Source: Adiantum capillus-veneris (lineage: Eukaryota; Streptophyta; Polypodiopsida; Polypodiales; Pteridaceae). Taken from it: DNA of 64,000 bases. The notes beneath the pieces are model-generated. The model was not told where the DNA came from. It was given only the letters and a program-made list of their open reading frames with translations, and did no database searches. The stretch spans positions 1,842,501 through 1,906,500 of the forward strand of contig CM043954.1 in assembly GCA_014529385.2 (NCBI GenBank). Direction: 5' to 3'. The translations under genes were made by a program, and so were the position numbers. The first letter of the stretch is position 1, and each line of letters opens with the position of its first letter. Below are positions 1-8,587 of the stretch, one piece after another.

Positions 1-1
1 A

Positions 2-1180
2 GTGTGCTTTTGCATGGCACACTGCTTGAACAACCTTCTAAAAGACATTGGCAAGCTAGACTGGATTGCTCCAGTCATTGCTGATGTAGTGAAGATGGTT
101 ACTTTCATCAACAATCACAACTTGGTTCGGAGTGAGTACCTCAAGAGATTGGGCGGCAAAGTGCTTCTAAAGTATTCAGATACCCGCTTCGCATTCAACT
201 TTCTTCTTGTACGCAGGCTGTCTGAATGTCAAAATGCGGTCTGACAGGTCTTCATCAGTGATGAGTTCACCACCTCCCCCTATGCAAAGACAGTTGCAGG
301 GATTTTGTGCAAGGATAAGGCAGAGGATCTTGAGTTCTGGAAGGAGCTCAAGAGTCTAGATGCACAGGTAAAACCGGTGGTTCATTTGCTTCGAGTTCTG
401 GATGGCATGGATCCTTGCATTGGCAAGATTTATGAGACAATGGACCGCATGATTGAGCAGCTTGCACAGCTTGAGCCGAACGCAGAGCGATATGAGGAGA
501 TCCATGCGCTTTGCAGCTCGAGGTGGAATTCATATGCCTCTCCTTTACACGGGGCAGCGTACATGGTGGATCCAGAGTTCCAAGGTGCAGGGCAAGAGAC
601 AGATAGGGAAGTCATGAACCAATTTACAGAGATCTTAAACAAGATGGTTCTAGACAGAGATGAGCGACGCATTGTCAGAGATCAGCTGAGACAGTACAGA
701 GAGATGCGGGGGTCATTTGGCAGTCCAGATGCTCAGATTGATCGCAGGAAAATAGGTTCAGTGCTTTGGTGGGAGGACTATGGCTATGATGGCCCTGAGA
801 TCCAGAGATTGGCGATCCGTATTCTCAGCTAGTCAGTTAGTACCTCATGCTTGGAGCAATTGTGGAGTACCTTTAGCCACATTGCTTCCAAGAAGAGAAA
901 TCGGCTTGGAGTGGAGAAGGCTAATGATCTTGTCTTCGTCAGCGCAAATTTGAAAATGCTTTGCAAGAGTACAGACAAACAGACAGATCCTTTTACACAG
1001 TGGGAGATGGAGCAAGAGGCTTCTCAGGCGGGTGGAGATGCACATCCACCAACACCAGGTACTTCATCTGTGGCTGAGATCGAGCCGGACCTAGACCTCG
1101 ATGATGAGGAATGGGAGGATGTGCATGATTTACAGCCGGCTACTACGGATTGGGAGGCCTCTCAGGCTAGTGGCTCTTGA
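2..1180 (+). pseudogene. hAT-type transposase, C-terminal part, broken by two stop codons
   Basis: One reading frame runs through the whole interval, interrupted only by TGA at 242-244 and TAG at 830-832. Its pieces match the back half of plant hAT-like (DUF659-type) transposases: a CMAHCLNNLLKDIGKLDW segment, TRFAFNFLLVRRL, the RW...PLHGAAYMVDPEF block, WWEDYGYDGPEIQRLAIRIL, and the C-terminal dimerisation stretch with WSTFSHIASKKRNRL and NDLVFV. The protein ends in an acidic, Trp-containing tail at the 1178-1180 stop. The N-terminal BED zinc finger and the first catalytic residue lie left of the window. With two nonsense codons it cannot give an intact enzyme. Family recognition is strong; the exact hAT clade is not determined. 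Confidence 0.85.
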
Positions 1181-1663
1181 GTCTTGAGTCTTTGCCATTT
1201 ATCCACCTTTTTGTATGGCTGCTTGAGCCTTGCCCTCTTTGCCATTTGTAGCTACTAGCATCTTTATGGTATTTGTCACCTTCAGTCTTTTGGTATTGTG
1301 GTCACTGAAGTTTGGTTTGAACTTTGCCCCCCTTTGGTTTTTTTGTAGCACCTTGGCCGTTGGCGGCCCTTGAGGCTTGTTACTATGTTAGCCATAATTA
1401 ATTCCAAAGTGTTATCTCTGACTACTACGCTTGCAATTATTTGAGAGCATTGTGTATGTACTATGGGCATTGTGTTTGCTCATTGTTGTTCATCTGGCTA
1501 TGTACTCTAGGCGCCTCACATCCCAATCAAGTCATAATAAGGTTAAATGGTCTTCGAATCGTGTTTTTTCAATTTTGTGGGTATTAGAGTCAAAGGACTC
1601 TAATACTACTTGTATTCAAACACATAACACTAAAAAAAATAATATTTGGGTGTTTTTTTAGCC
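1181..1663 (+). other. Non-coding 3' part of the hAT element
   Basis: No gene is recognised. The stretch is T-rich, with repeats of a TTTGCCATTTGTAGC-like phrase near 1188-1255, and lies between the transposase stop and the GTTCCC-rich block. It is most simply the 3' untranslated and subterminal part of the hAT element. This is inference from position. Confidence 0.4.
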
Positions 1664-1750
1664 TGCCGTTCCCGTTCCGGGCCCATTCCCGTTCCCTCGT
1701 TCCGCAGGGAGGCCCGTCGCCGTTCCCGTTCCCGTTCCGCGTTCCGGGTA
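1664..1750. repeat. GTTCCC-rich subterminal repeat block, probable right end of the hAT element
   Basis: About a dozen copies of (C)GTTCC(C), alone or in tandem, are packed into 85 bases in an otherwise AT-rich neighbourhood. Homology to the adjacent LTR element interior starts immediately to the right (about 1752), so this block marks a junction. Clustered short subterminal motifs are typical of hAT ends, where they bind transposase. The assignment as a hAT terminus is inferred; the exact terminal inverted repeat cannot be fixed without the left end. Confidence 0.45.
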
Positions 1751-2018
1751 ACTCTGCATCTCCGAGCCTGAAAATTCCTAAAACCACTTCCAACACAAAA
1801 ACATGAGCATACCCATTCCATGTAAAGTGAGTGGAAAAAAATATTGTCTTCGCTAAAGACTGTGTATGCAATGTAGATGAATATAGAGACGGAGTGACAA
1901 ACCGTTCACCAAACATATGCAAACAATGAGATCAAATCTCTCTCTTTTGATCTAGAGCAATCAACTGTGGCAAAACACAATGGAAATGCGCATGCTTGGT
2001 GCTCATACTTTCATGTGC

Positions 2019-3146
2019 TCATTCGGAAATTGTGTCATGCCAAGGAAGAGACATGGAATGTACACACATACTTTTCAGCTTTTCATGAAAGATCCGCATA
2101 CATTGGTGCTCATCCATGAGAGAAACGTGTTCAACATACAATATGTCATGCCTAGGAAAAGGGATCACATAAAGACGCAGACTAAAATACAGGAAACGAT
2201 GACGAATGAAACATTCGAACAATGTGTGCGTATCAATCATGCGAACATAGAATACTTCCTGTGAGGGTTCTTTGGAGCTAGGTGCGAGAGCCAAGATTGG
2301 TTCTTCTTGTTTGATCGGATCTTCCTGTGGGGTTTCTGTGGACCTCGACTTGAAAGTCAAGATCGGTTCTTCGTGATTGATCAATTCTGCAACGAGATTA
2401 GCTTCGTTAGAAAAAGCATCCACTAACACATAATCCTTGTGAACAATCACATCTTCTTCATGCAACTCATCATGCTTGTGAGAAATCACATCTTGATCAT
2501 GCAAATCATCATGCTTGTGAGAAATCACATCTTGATCATGCAAATCATCATGCTGGTCTTTATCATCCAAATCATCATGCTTAGCAATATCATTCAAATC
2601 ATCATTCTTATCTTTGTCATCCAAATCATCATCATGCTTCACACAATCATGCAAATCGTGTGTGTCATGCTTTGGAGAAGAAGAGACTGAGAGAGTCTCC
2701 TTTTCTTGATTCTGTTGCATCTGTGCGTGAGCTTGACAAAAGAGTCGCAAGAGCTCTTCCCTTCTTGCTTTGATCTCGCGATCAAATTCTGCTTGTCTTG
2801 CTTTGTTCTCTGCTTGTCTTTCTGCTTCGTCTTCTGCGTGTCTGCGTTCCATTTCTGCTTTTCTTTCTTTGAATTCACGATCCAATTTGGCTTGTCGTTC
2901 TTTGGCTTCCAAGTGTGCTTGCGCGCTATGGCTGCCATTCTTGCGGCATTTCTTGCTTCGCGTTGTAAATTTTGTTCCATAAACAACAGCTCCAACTCCT
3001 CCATTGGAGTTAGTGCAATCAGTGTCGTAGATGGGGAAGGGGGAGGGTCGGAAAAACCTCATGGTGGGGAAAATTCTTCTTCGTCTCTCTCATGCTCATC
3101 ACCTCCAAGCGAAGTATCCATTCCGCTTCGAGTGATGATCATTCTG
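2019..3146 (-). pseudogene. Gag-like coiled-coil, Asp/His-rich protein of copy A
   Basis: The likely start is the methionine near 3146 (MIITRSGMDTSLGG), shared with copy B. An in-frame TGA follows after about 27 codons and there is at least one frameshift near 2930. The longest open stretch is 2019-3062. It shows a charged coiled coil rich in ERQAKLDREFKERKAEMERR-like heptads, a serine patch (SVSSSPK), then an acidic His/Asp region with 13-residue repeats (core HDDLHDQDVISHK), and an acidic/proline tail. The N-terminal M-x-TRSG resembles gypsy Gag starts, but I see no zinc knuckle and no conserved capsid domain. Function is not known; a structural or RNA-packaging role in a non-autonomous element is an inference. 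Confidence 0.55.
2437..2640 (-). repeat. 39-bp coding repeats in the Asp/His-rich region
   Basis: The phrase encoding HKHDDLHDQDVIS (minus strand) occurs as two nearly identical 39-bp units at about 2470-2547. It is flanked by diverged DDLDDKD-type units. The corresponding region of copy B (6030-6190) has a different unit number, so the array length varies between copies. Confidence 0.6.
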
Positions 3147-3550
3147 AAGTCGTGGTTCTCGTGGGTTCTTGGGTTCTTGAGTTCTTGAGGGTCTTGAGGT
3201 TCTTGAGGTTTTCTTTCGCTTGCAAATCGCATTTGAGAAGGATCTTCCCTTCATCCGAGTTCTACTCTTTTCCGCGGGCGCACCCCTTAGCGGCCTTGTG
3301 CTCACACCAAGGTTGCTTTTTCCCACCTCACGTCGATTGGCCGGCTTCCAAGTGCACGGTCCGCTCTTAATGAGTGAAAAGAGACACAAGGGGAGGCTGG
3401 ACAAGCCCTTCTTTCTTGGGATTCTTGTCACTCTTCAACAAAACACGATTAGGAATCGACACGCCCAAGAGAACTTGGGTTCGTTCGACCTCAACAAGCA
3501 AAAAAAAATTCTTGTGGTTCTTTCCTTGAGTGATACAGAACACTGCCAAA

Positions 3551-3562
3551 GCTCTGATACCA
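3551..3562 (-). promoter_or_regulatory. tRNA-Met primer-binding site of copy A
   Basis: The minus strand reads TGGTATCAGAGC, the standard plant initiator-tRNA-Met primer site, one base from the LTR end at 3564. It fixes the element's orientation as minus. Confidence 0.85.
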
Positions 3563-3563
3563 A

Positions 3564-4774
3564 TGTTAGGTGCAGCGGAATGATTGTTTGCGCTTTGCTC
3601 AAGATGAGTGCTCCGAACTGTGCTCAAGGTTCCTTTTGTTCTTATGGAAGGTAGAGCCTTCCGTTCTTAGTGAGAGAATGCTATGATCATAAACAAGGTG
3701 AATGGACACTGTGCGTGCAAGTGTATGAGACTGAGAGATAGAGAGAGAAGAGAGATACGACATCAGAGACGTTGTAAAACCCTCCTCCGAAGGCCCCACT
3801 CTCGTCAACGAGAGTGGTCTACTTATGATTGCACAAAGTGGTACAATGACGATGCAATGGACTGATGCAACCTGAGACTATGTCGGTGACGACGACGGGG
3901 ATGGCGAGGACAACTTTAGGGCTGAAATCTTTGGTCTTCTAACTGCTGAATTTCGGGGCTGTTTCGGTGGCTGAAAATGACTGTTTTGGCTGCGTTTTTA
4001 TGGGCTGAAAATAGCTATCTTCTGCAGCCAACTAGGGCTGAATCTGCTGCTGTCCTTAACTGCTGAAAACGCTGCCTCTTTTGCTGCAGATTGACTGAAA
4101 ATATCAAACGCTGGCAGATCTGAGAAACGCTAGCAAAAACGCTAGGTAGCTGGGAAGTTTTGGCGATGGCAGCAATGGAAAATGCTAGGGGATCTGGTAC
4201 TGCTGATGGCGATCTGCAAACGCTAGGCTGTAGGGTACTGTGGCGATGCCAAACTGGAAACGCTAGGGCTAGATGAGGATGGCGATCAATCAAGGCTGAA
4301 AAATCAAGGCTGAAAATGCCAAGAGAGGGAAATGTCTGGCGGTGAAGGGAATCTGCAAACGCCAGGGTTTTTGCTGAGAAGGTGTTTGTTGAGCTGGAGC
4401 TCCTGTTGCCTCTTCTGCCTTTTAGTGCTAACTTGGGTTTGCTTATATACAAACTTAGCAAAATTGCCCTACCTACTTTTGTTGGAAAGTCACTTAAAAA
4501 TAATAAGTGAAAAATGTCAAAAATAGGGAAAATAGGCTAAATGCACTGGAAAATTCCCCTGACTGAATCTGATGATTCTGAAGGGAATACTGATGATCAT
4601 GCTGTGTGCAACCAGAGGATATGCATCTATGCTAAGTGACTGGGCATGCACAGTCTACGAATAGACTCACAAGAGTGCCAGATCACTGCTAAATCTAGAC
4701 TGACTGGACTGACTGAACCCTGATCGTGGTGTAGCTTGTCCATGGACACATAGGGTTGGATGTGTCACGTGACA
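3564..4774 (-). mobile_element. LTR of copy A (5' LTR)
   Basis: On the plus strand it begins TGTTAGGTGC and ends CACGTGACA; on its own strand it starts TGTCACGTGACA and ends CCTAACA. At 1211 bp it matches the LTR of copy B (7105-8319) along its length. It is bordered on the left by a primer-binding site and on the right directly by a partial second LTR. It contains a field of degenerate AAACGCTAG motifs. Small open frames inside it are chance. Confidence 0.75.
3905..4400. repeat. Degenerate AAACGCTAG / GCTGAAAA motif field inside the LTR
   Basis: Short phrases such as GCTGAAAA, CTGCAAACGCTAGG and GAAACGCTAG recur at irregular 20-50 bp spacing through this part of the LTR. They recur again at 7430-7965 in the other LTR. 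It looks like a decayed minisatellite. Confidence 0.5.
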
Positions 4775-5110
4775 TCTACTTATACAAACTTAGCAAAATT
4801 GCCCTACCTACTTTCCAACAAAAGTCACTTAAAAATAATAAGTGAAAAATGTCAAAAATAGGAAAAATAGGTCTATGCACTGAAAAATGCTAGTGATGGG
4901 ATCTGACTAGAATCTAATCATAATGCTGATGATCATGCTGTGTCAACCAGAGGATAGGCATCTACTCTTAAGTGTCTGGACATGCGCGGTTTGCGAACAG
5001 ACTCACAAAAGTGCCAAATCACTTCGTATTCTAGAGTGACTTGTCTGACTGAACCTTGTTGATGCTGTAGCTTGTCCACATACACATTGGGTTGAATGTG
5101 TCACGTGACA
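4775..5110 (-). mobile_element. Partial 3' LTR of copy B, first 336 bp only
   Basis: This segment matches 7982-8319 of the copy B 5' LTR and 4432-4774 of LTR A. On its own strand it starts TGTCACGTGACA directly after a polypurine tract (5111-5122), then stops abruptly where the complete LTR A begins. The simplest reading is that element A inserted into the 3' LTR of element B at this point. The other half of the B LTR is not in the window. Confidence 0.6.
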
Positions 5111-5122
5111 TCCCCTCCTTTT
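5111..5122 (-). promoter_or_regulatory. Polypurine tract of copy B
   Basis: The minus strand reads AAAAGGAGGGGA immediately before the LTR start TGTCACGTGACA. This is the expected position and composition for plus-strand DNA priming in an LTR retroelement. Confidence 0.75.
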
Positions 5123-5598
5123 CAAAGTGAGGTATTGGTACCGAACTTTATGGCGTCGAGGGAGATCGCCAATAACATCCGGAATCTTGGAAAGGACTCT
5201 TCGCCTGGCCACTTTGATGTGTGGGTCATGCGATACTTGAACTTCATAAAGGTCTGTAACGCTTGCTTCTTTGGGCCACGCCGAAAGCGACACAAAGTCA
5301 TCTTCAATACTTCCACATCGTCTAGAGTCATGCGTCTACCTTCTTTAAGAATCTCCATGGCTGAAAATTCCTGAAACCACTTCCAACACAAAACCTTGAA
5401 CATACCTATTCCATGTAAAGTGATTGGAAAAAATCTCGTCTTCTCAAAAGACTGTGCATGCAATGTAGATGAACAAATAGATGGAGTGCCAACCCATTCA
5501 TCCAAGACATGCAAACAACGAGATCGAATCTTTTCTTTCTGATCTAAATCAATCCACTGTGGCAATTCACAACAGAAATGCCCATGCTTGGTGCTCAT
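5122..5598 (-). CDS. Conserved unknown ORF next to the polypurine tract of copy B
   Basis: A 158-codon open frame lies between the Gag-like region and the polypurine tract. Its sequence (LPQWIDLDQKEKIRSRCLHV, WVGTPSICSSTLHAQSFEKT, KVLCWKWFQEFSAMEIL) is partly preserved in copy A at about 1752-2000, though frameshifted there. It has no zinc finger, membrane segment or catalytic motif that I recognise. Its position suggests it is the downstream part of the element's protein. It could also be conserved only because the copies are young. Confidence 0.35.
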   Translation of the reverse strand: MSTKHGHFCCELPQWIDLDQKEKIRSRCLHVLDEWVGTPSICSSTLHAQSFEKTRFFPITLHGIGMFKVLCWKWFQEFSAMEILKEGRRMTLDDVEVLKMTLCRFRRGPKKQALQTFMKFKYRMTHTSKWPGEESFPRFRMLLAISLDAIKFGTNTSL

Positions 5599-5843
5599 AC
5601 TTTCATGTGCTCTTTCTACAACTGTGTCGTGTCAAGGAAGAGACATGAAATGTGACTTCCTTGATTGCATACTTTTGAGCTTTTCATGAATAATCCGCAT
5701 ACATCCGTGCTCATTCATGAGGTCCAAAGAACCCCCACAGGAAGTACTATGTGTTCGAATGATTAGTCAGCACGCATTGTTCGAATGTTTCATTCATGAT
5801 CGTTTCTTGTATTTTAGTCAGCGTCTTTATGTGATCCCTTTTC

Positions 5844-6616
5844 CTAGGCATGACATCTTGTACGTTGAGCACGTCTCACTAGGCTCGAGAGCCAAGATTG
5901 GTTCTTCGGGATCGAATCTGCCTGTGGGAGTGCTATAGACCTTGACTCGAAAGCCAAGATCGATTCTTCGTGATTGATCGAATCTGTAACGAGGTTAGGT
6001 TCGCTAGAAAAAGCATCAACTAAACCATCATCCTTGTGAAGAATCACGTCTTGATCATACAAATCATTGTGCTCGTGAGAAATCACATCGCGATCATCAT
6101 GCAAATCATCATGCTCGTCATTGTCATTTAAATCATCATGCTCATCATCATCATACAATTCATCATGCTTATCATCATGCAAATCATGTAATTCCTGTGT
6201 GTCTTGCTTTGGAGAAGAAGAGACTGAGAGAGTCTCCTTTTCCCGAATCTCTTGCATCTGTGCCTGCACTTGCGAAAAGAGTCGCAACATCTCTTTCATG
6301 TGTCGGTCTTCATTGCTTGTCTTGCTTTGTTCACGCGATTAAATTCTGCTTCTCTTTTGTCGCGTTCACGTGCTATGGCTGCCATTCTTTCTTCATACTT
6401 ACGATCAATTCATGCTTTTCTTTCTGCATTTCTTGCTTCGCGTTCTAAGTTCATGTCCATCACCATCTTGTCGAAAGCCTCCATAGGAGTTAGTGCAATC
6501 CTTGTCGTAGATGGGGAAGGGTCGGAAAAACCTCCCGATGAGAAAAATTCTTCTTCACCACTCCCATGCTCACCACCTCCAAGTGAAGTATCCATTCCGC
6601 TTCGAGTGATGACCAT
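5844..6616 (-). pseudogene. Gag-like coiled-coil, Asp/His-rich protein of copy B
   Basis: It starts at 6616 with MVITRSGMDTSLGGGEHG, an N-terminus shared with copy A. It continues through a Ser/Gly-rich segment, a TPMEAFDKM block and an LEREARNAERKA helix, and then hits a stop at 6410-6412. Downstream in another frame (5844-6299) lie the SVSSSPKQDTQELHD region and the His/Asp-rich repeats. At least one stop and one frameshift break the frame. There is no recognised domain and function is unknown. Confidence 0.5.
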
Positions 6617-7091
6617 CCACTGAAGTCTTGGGTTCTTGTGGGTGCTTGTGGTCTTGGGTTGTTAAGTTCACAAGGAACTTGGGTTCTTGGGAGTCTTGGT
6701 TCTTGAGTTCTTGAGGTTCTTGCGAGTCTTGAGGTTCTTAAGGTTCTTCTTTAGCTTGCAATCTGTGTAAGAGAAGGATCTTCTCTTCACCCAAGTCCTA
6801 CTCTTTTCCGCAGGCGCACCCCTTGGCGGCCTTGCGCTCACACCAAGGTTGCTTTTTCCCACCTTACGTCGATTGGCCGGCCGCTAAGTGCACGGTCCGC
6901 TCTCAATGAGTGAAAAGAGGCACAAGGGGAGGCTGGACAAGCCCTTCTTTCTTGGGTTTCAGGTCACTCTTCAAAAACACGACTAGGAATCGACACGCCT
7001 AAGTGAACTTGGGTTCGTGCGACCTCAACAAGCAAAAAAAATTATGTGGTTCTTGTGGCTCTTTCCTTGAGTGATACAGAACACTGCCAAA

Positions 7092-7103
7092 GCTCTGATA
7101 CCA
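7092..7103 (-). promoter_or_regulatory. tRNA-Met primer-binding site of copy B
   Basis: The minus strand reads TGGTATCAGAGC one base from the LTR boundary at 7105, identical to copy A. Confidence 0.85.
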
Positions 7104-7104
7104 A

Positions 7105-8319
7105 TGTTAGGTGCAACGGAATGAATGTTGAACTTTGCTCAAGATGAGTGCTCCGAATTGTGCTCAAGGGTTCCTTTTACTTACGGAAGGGAGAGCCTTC
7201 CGTTCTTTAACGAGAGAGTGCAATGGACACAAACAAAGTGAATGGACACTGTGAGTGAAGGTGTTGAGACTGAGAGATAGAGAGAGAAGAGAATACGACA
7301 CCAGAAATGTTGTCAAACCCGCCTCCGAAGGCCCCACTCTCTATGGCGAGAGCAGTCTACTTATGATTGCACAAATCTCTACAATAATTGGACTTGTCGA
7401 CGATGTTGACAACGATGAGGACGACGACGAGACGGGCTGAAATCTGAGACTGCTAATGGCTGAAATTTGCAAATCTTTATCTACTGAATTCTGACTCTAT
7501 GTCGATGACGACGGTACGACGACGATCCGCTGAAAATGTCGATGCTGAAATCTGCGTTTTCCGGGCTGAAACTGTAAACTTTGATGGATCCCACCGTGCG
7601 GCGAGGAAGTGTTGCGGGAAGGTGAGATCTACGAGGTTCGGGACTTCTTCTGCGGGTGCTAACTGCTGAAAACTGAAAACGCTGATGCTTGTGGGGATTC
7701 TGTCGCGAAGATCTGCAAAAACACTGAAGTGTCTTGCAGATGCAAAAACGCTAGGGCTGAAAATGGTCTTGCTATGGAGAATCTGCTAACGCTGGGAGTC
7801 TTCTGCTTTTTGCTGATGCCAAGCTGTTGCCAATGCAAAAACACTGGCTGATCTGGTCCAAAAACGCTAGTCTTCTGCTGTGATGCAAAAACGCTAGGGC
7901 TTGTTGGGGGTTCTGCTGAAAAGTTGCCTGTTGAGCGAGTGCTCCTGCTGCCTCTTCTGCCAAAAAGTGCTAGTGCTAGGTTTCTACTTATACAAACTTA
8001 GCCAAATTGCCCTACCTACTTTCCAACAAAAGTCGCTTAAAAATAACAAGTGAAAAATGTTAAAAATAGGGAAAATAGGTCTATGCACTGTAAAAATGCT
8101 AGTGATGGGCTCTGACTGGAATCTAATTGTAATGTTGATGATCATGTTGTGTGCAACCAGAGGATATGCATCTACTCTAAGTGTCTGGACATGCACGGTC
8201 TGCGAACAGACTCACAAAAGTGCCAGATCACTTCGTATTCTAGACTGACTTGACTGACTGAACCTTGTTCATGCTATAGCTTGTCCATGTACACATAGGG
8301 TTGGATGTGTCATGTGACA
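7105..8319 (-). mobile_element. 5' LTR of copy B
   Basis: This is a 1215-bp LTR with the same ends as LTR A (TGTTAGGTGC ... ATGTGACA on the plus strand). It is bounded by the primer site on the left and by apparently host DNA (intron of the DnaJ gene) on the right at 8320. Copy A and B LTRs differ by many substitutions and small indels, so the insertions are not recent. Confidence 0.75.
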
Positions 8320-8411
8320 ATAGAGATGATGCGTATTGGCCCCAGGCCTCTGTAGAGGTAATGGTAGGGGGGGGGGGGGAGTGCTCATGAAAGAGCCGCC
8401 ATGCCTCACGT

Positions 8412-8455
<44 letters not shown>

Positions 8456-8587
8456 GGTTGATTTATTGAGTCCGTGTTGCTCTTTCATTTTTGGACACTT
8501 CTATATACATTGTTGAGCTTGCTCTTTATAGAAAACGTTCATAAGAAACTTTTCTTGTGGCTGCTTTCTTTGGTTTGTCCATCTTAG
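8320..8587 (+). other. End of the upstream intron of the DnaJ gene, with G13 and GA tracts
   Basis: This stretch lies between the LTR end and the first visible exon. It holds a G13 run (8367-8379), an interrupted (GA)n tract (8416-8457) and a T-rich splice-acceptor region ending TCCATCTTAG at 8587. No coding exon is recognised in it. Confidence 0.55.

Larger units (their letters stand above)
1752..3563 (-). mobile_element. Interior of minus-strand LTR retroelement, copy A (truncated)
   Basis: The interval aligns over most of its length with 5350-7104 (copy B): the same order of a coiled-coil ORF, Asp/His-rich repeats, a conserved 3' block and a tRNA-Met primer site. On the minus strand it begins at the primer-binding site (3551-3562) and runs leftwards. 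At about 1752 the match to copy B stops about 240 bases before the polypurine tract expected from copy B, and hAT-like sequence takes over. Copy A therefore lost, or was interrupted in, its 3' part. No reverse transcriptase, integrase or protease is present. Confidence 0.7.
5111..7104 (-). mobile_element. Interior of LTR retroelement copy B, 2.0 kb, polymerase-free
   Basis: The interior is bounded by a primer-binding site (7092-7103) and a polypurine tract (5111-5122), so it appears full length at only about 2.0 kb. It encodes a Gag-like coiled-coil protein at the 5' end and a second conserved stretch next to the polypurine tract. No RT, RNase H, integrase or protease motif is visible in any frame. 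It therefore looks like a small non-autonomous LTR element that would depend on a partner for reverse transcription and integration. Confidence 0.65.

Noticed and set aside
2437-2640. CRISPR-like spaced repeats
   Set aside because: The units are adjacent coding repeats without spacers in a eukaryotic transposon.
4015-4461. 148-codon minus-strand frame
   Set aside because: It lies inside an LTR made of degenerate repeats, is not conserved as a frame in the other LTR, and has no similarity.
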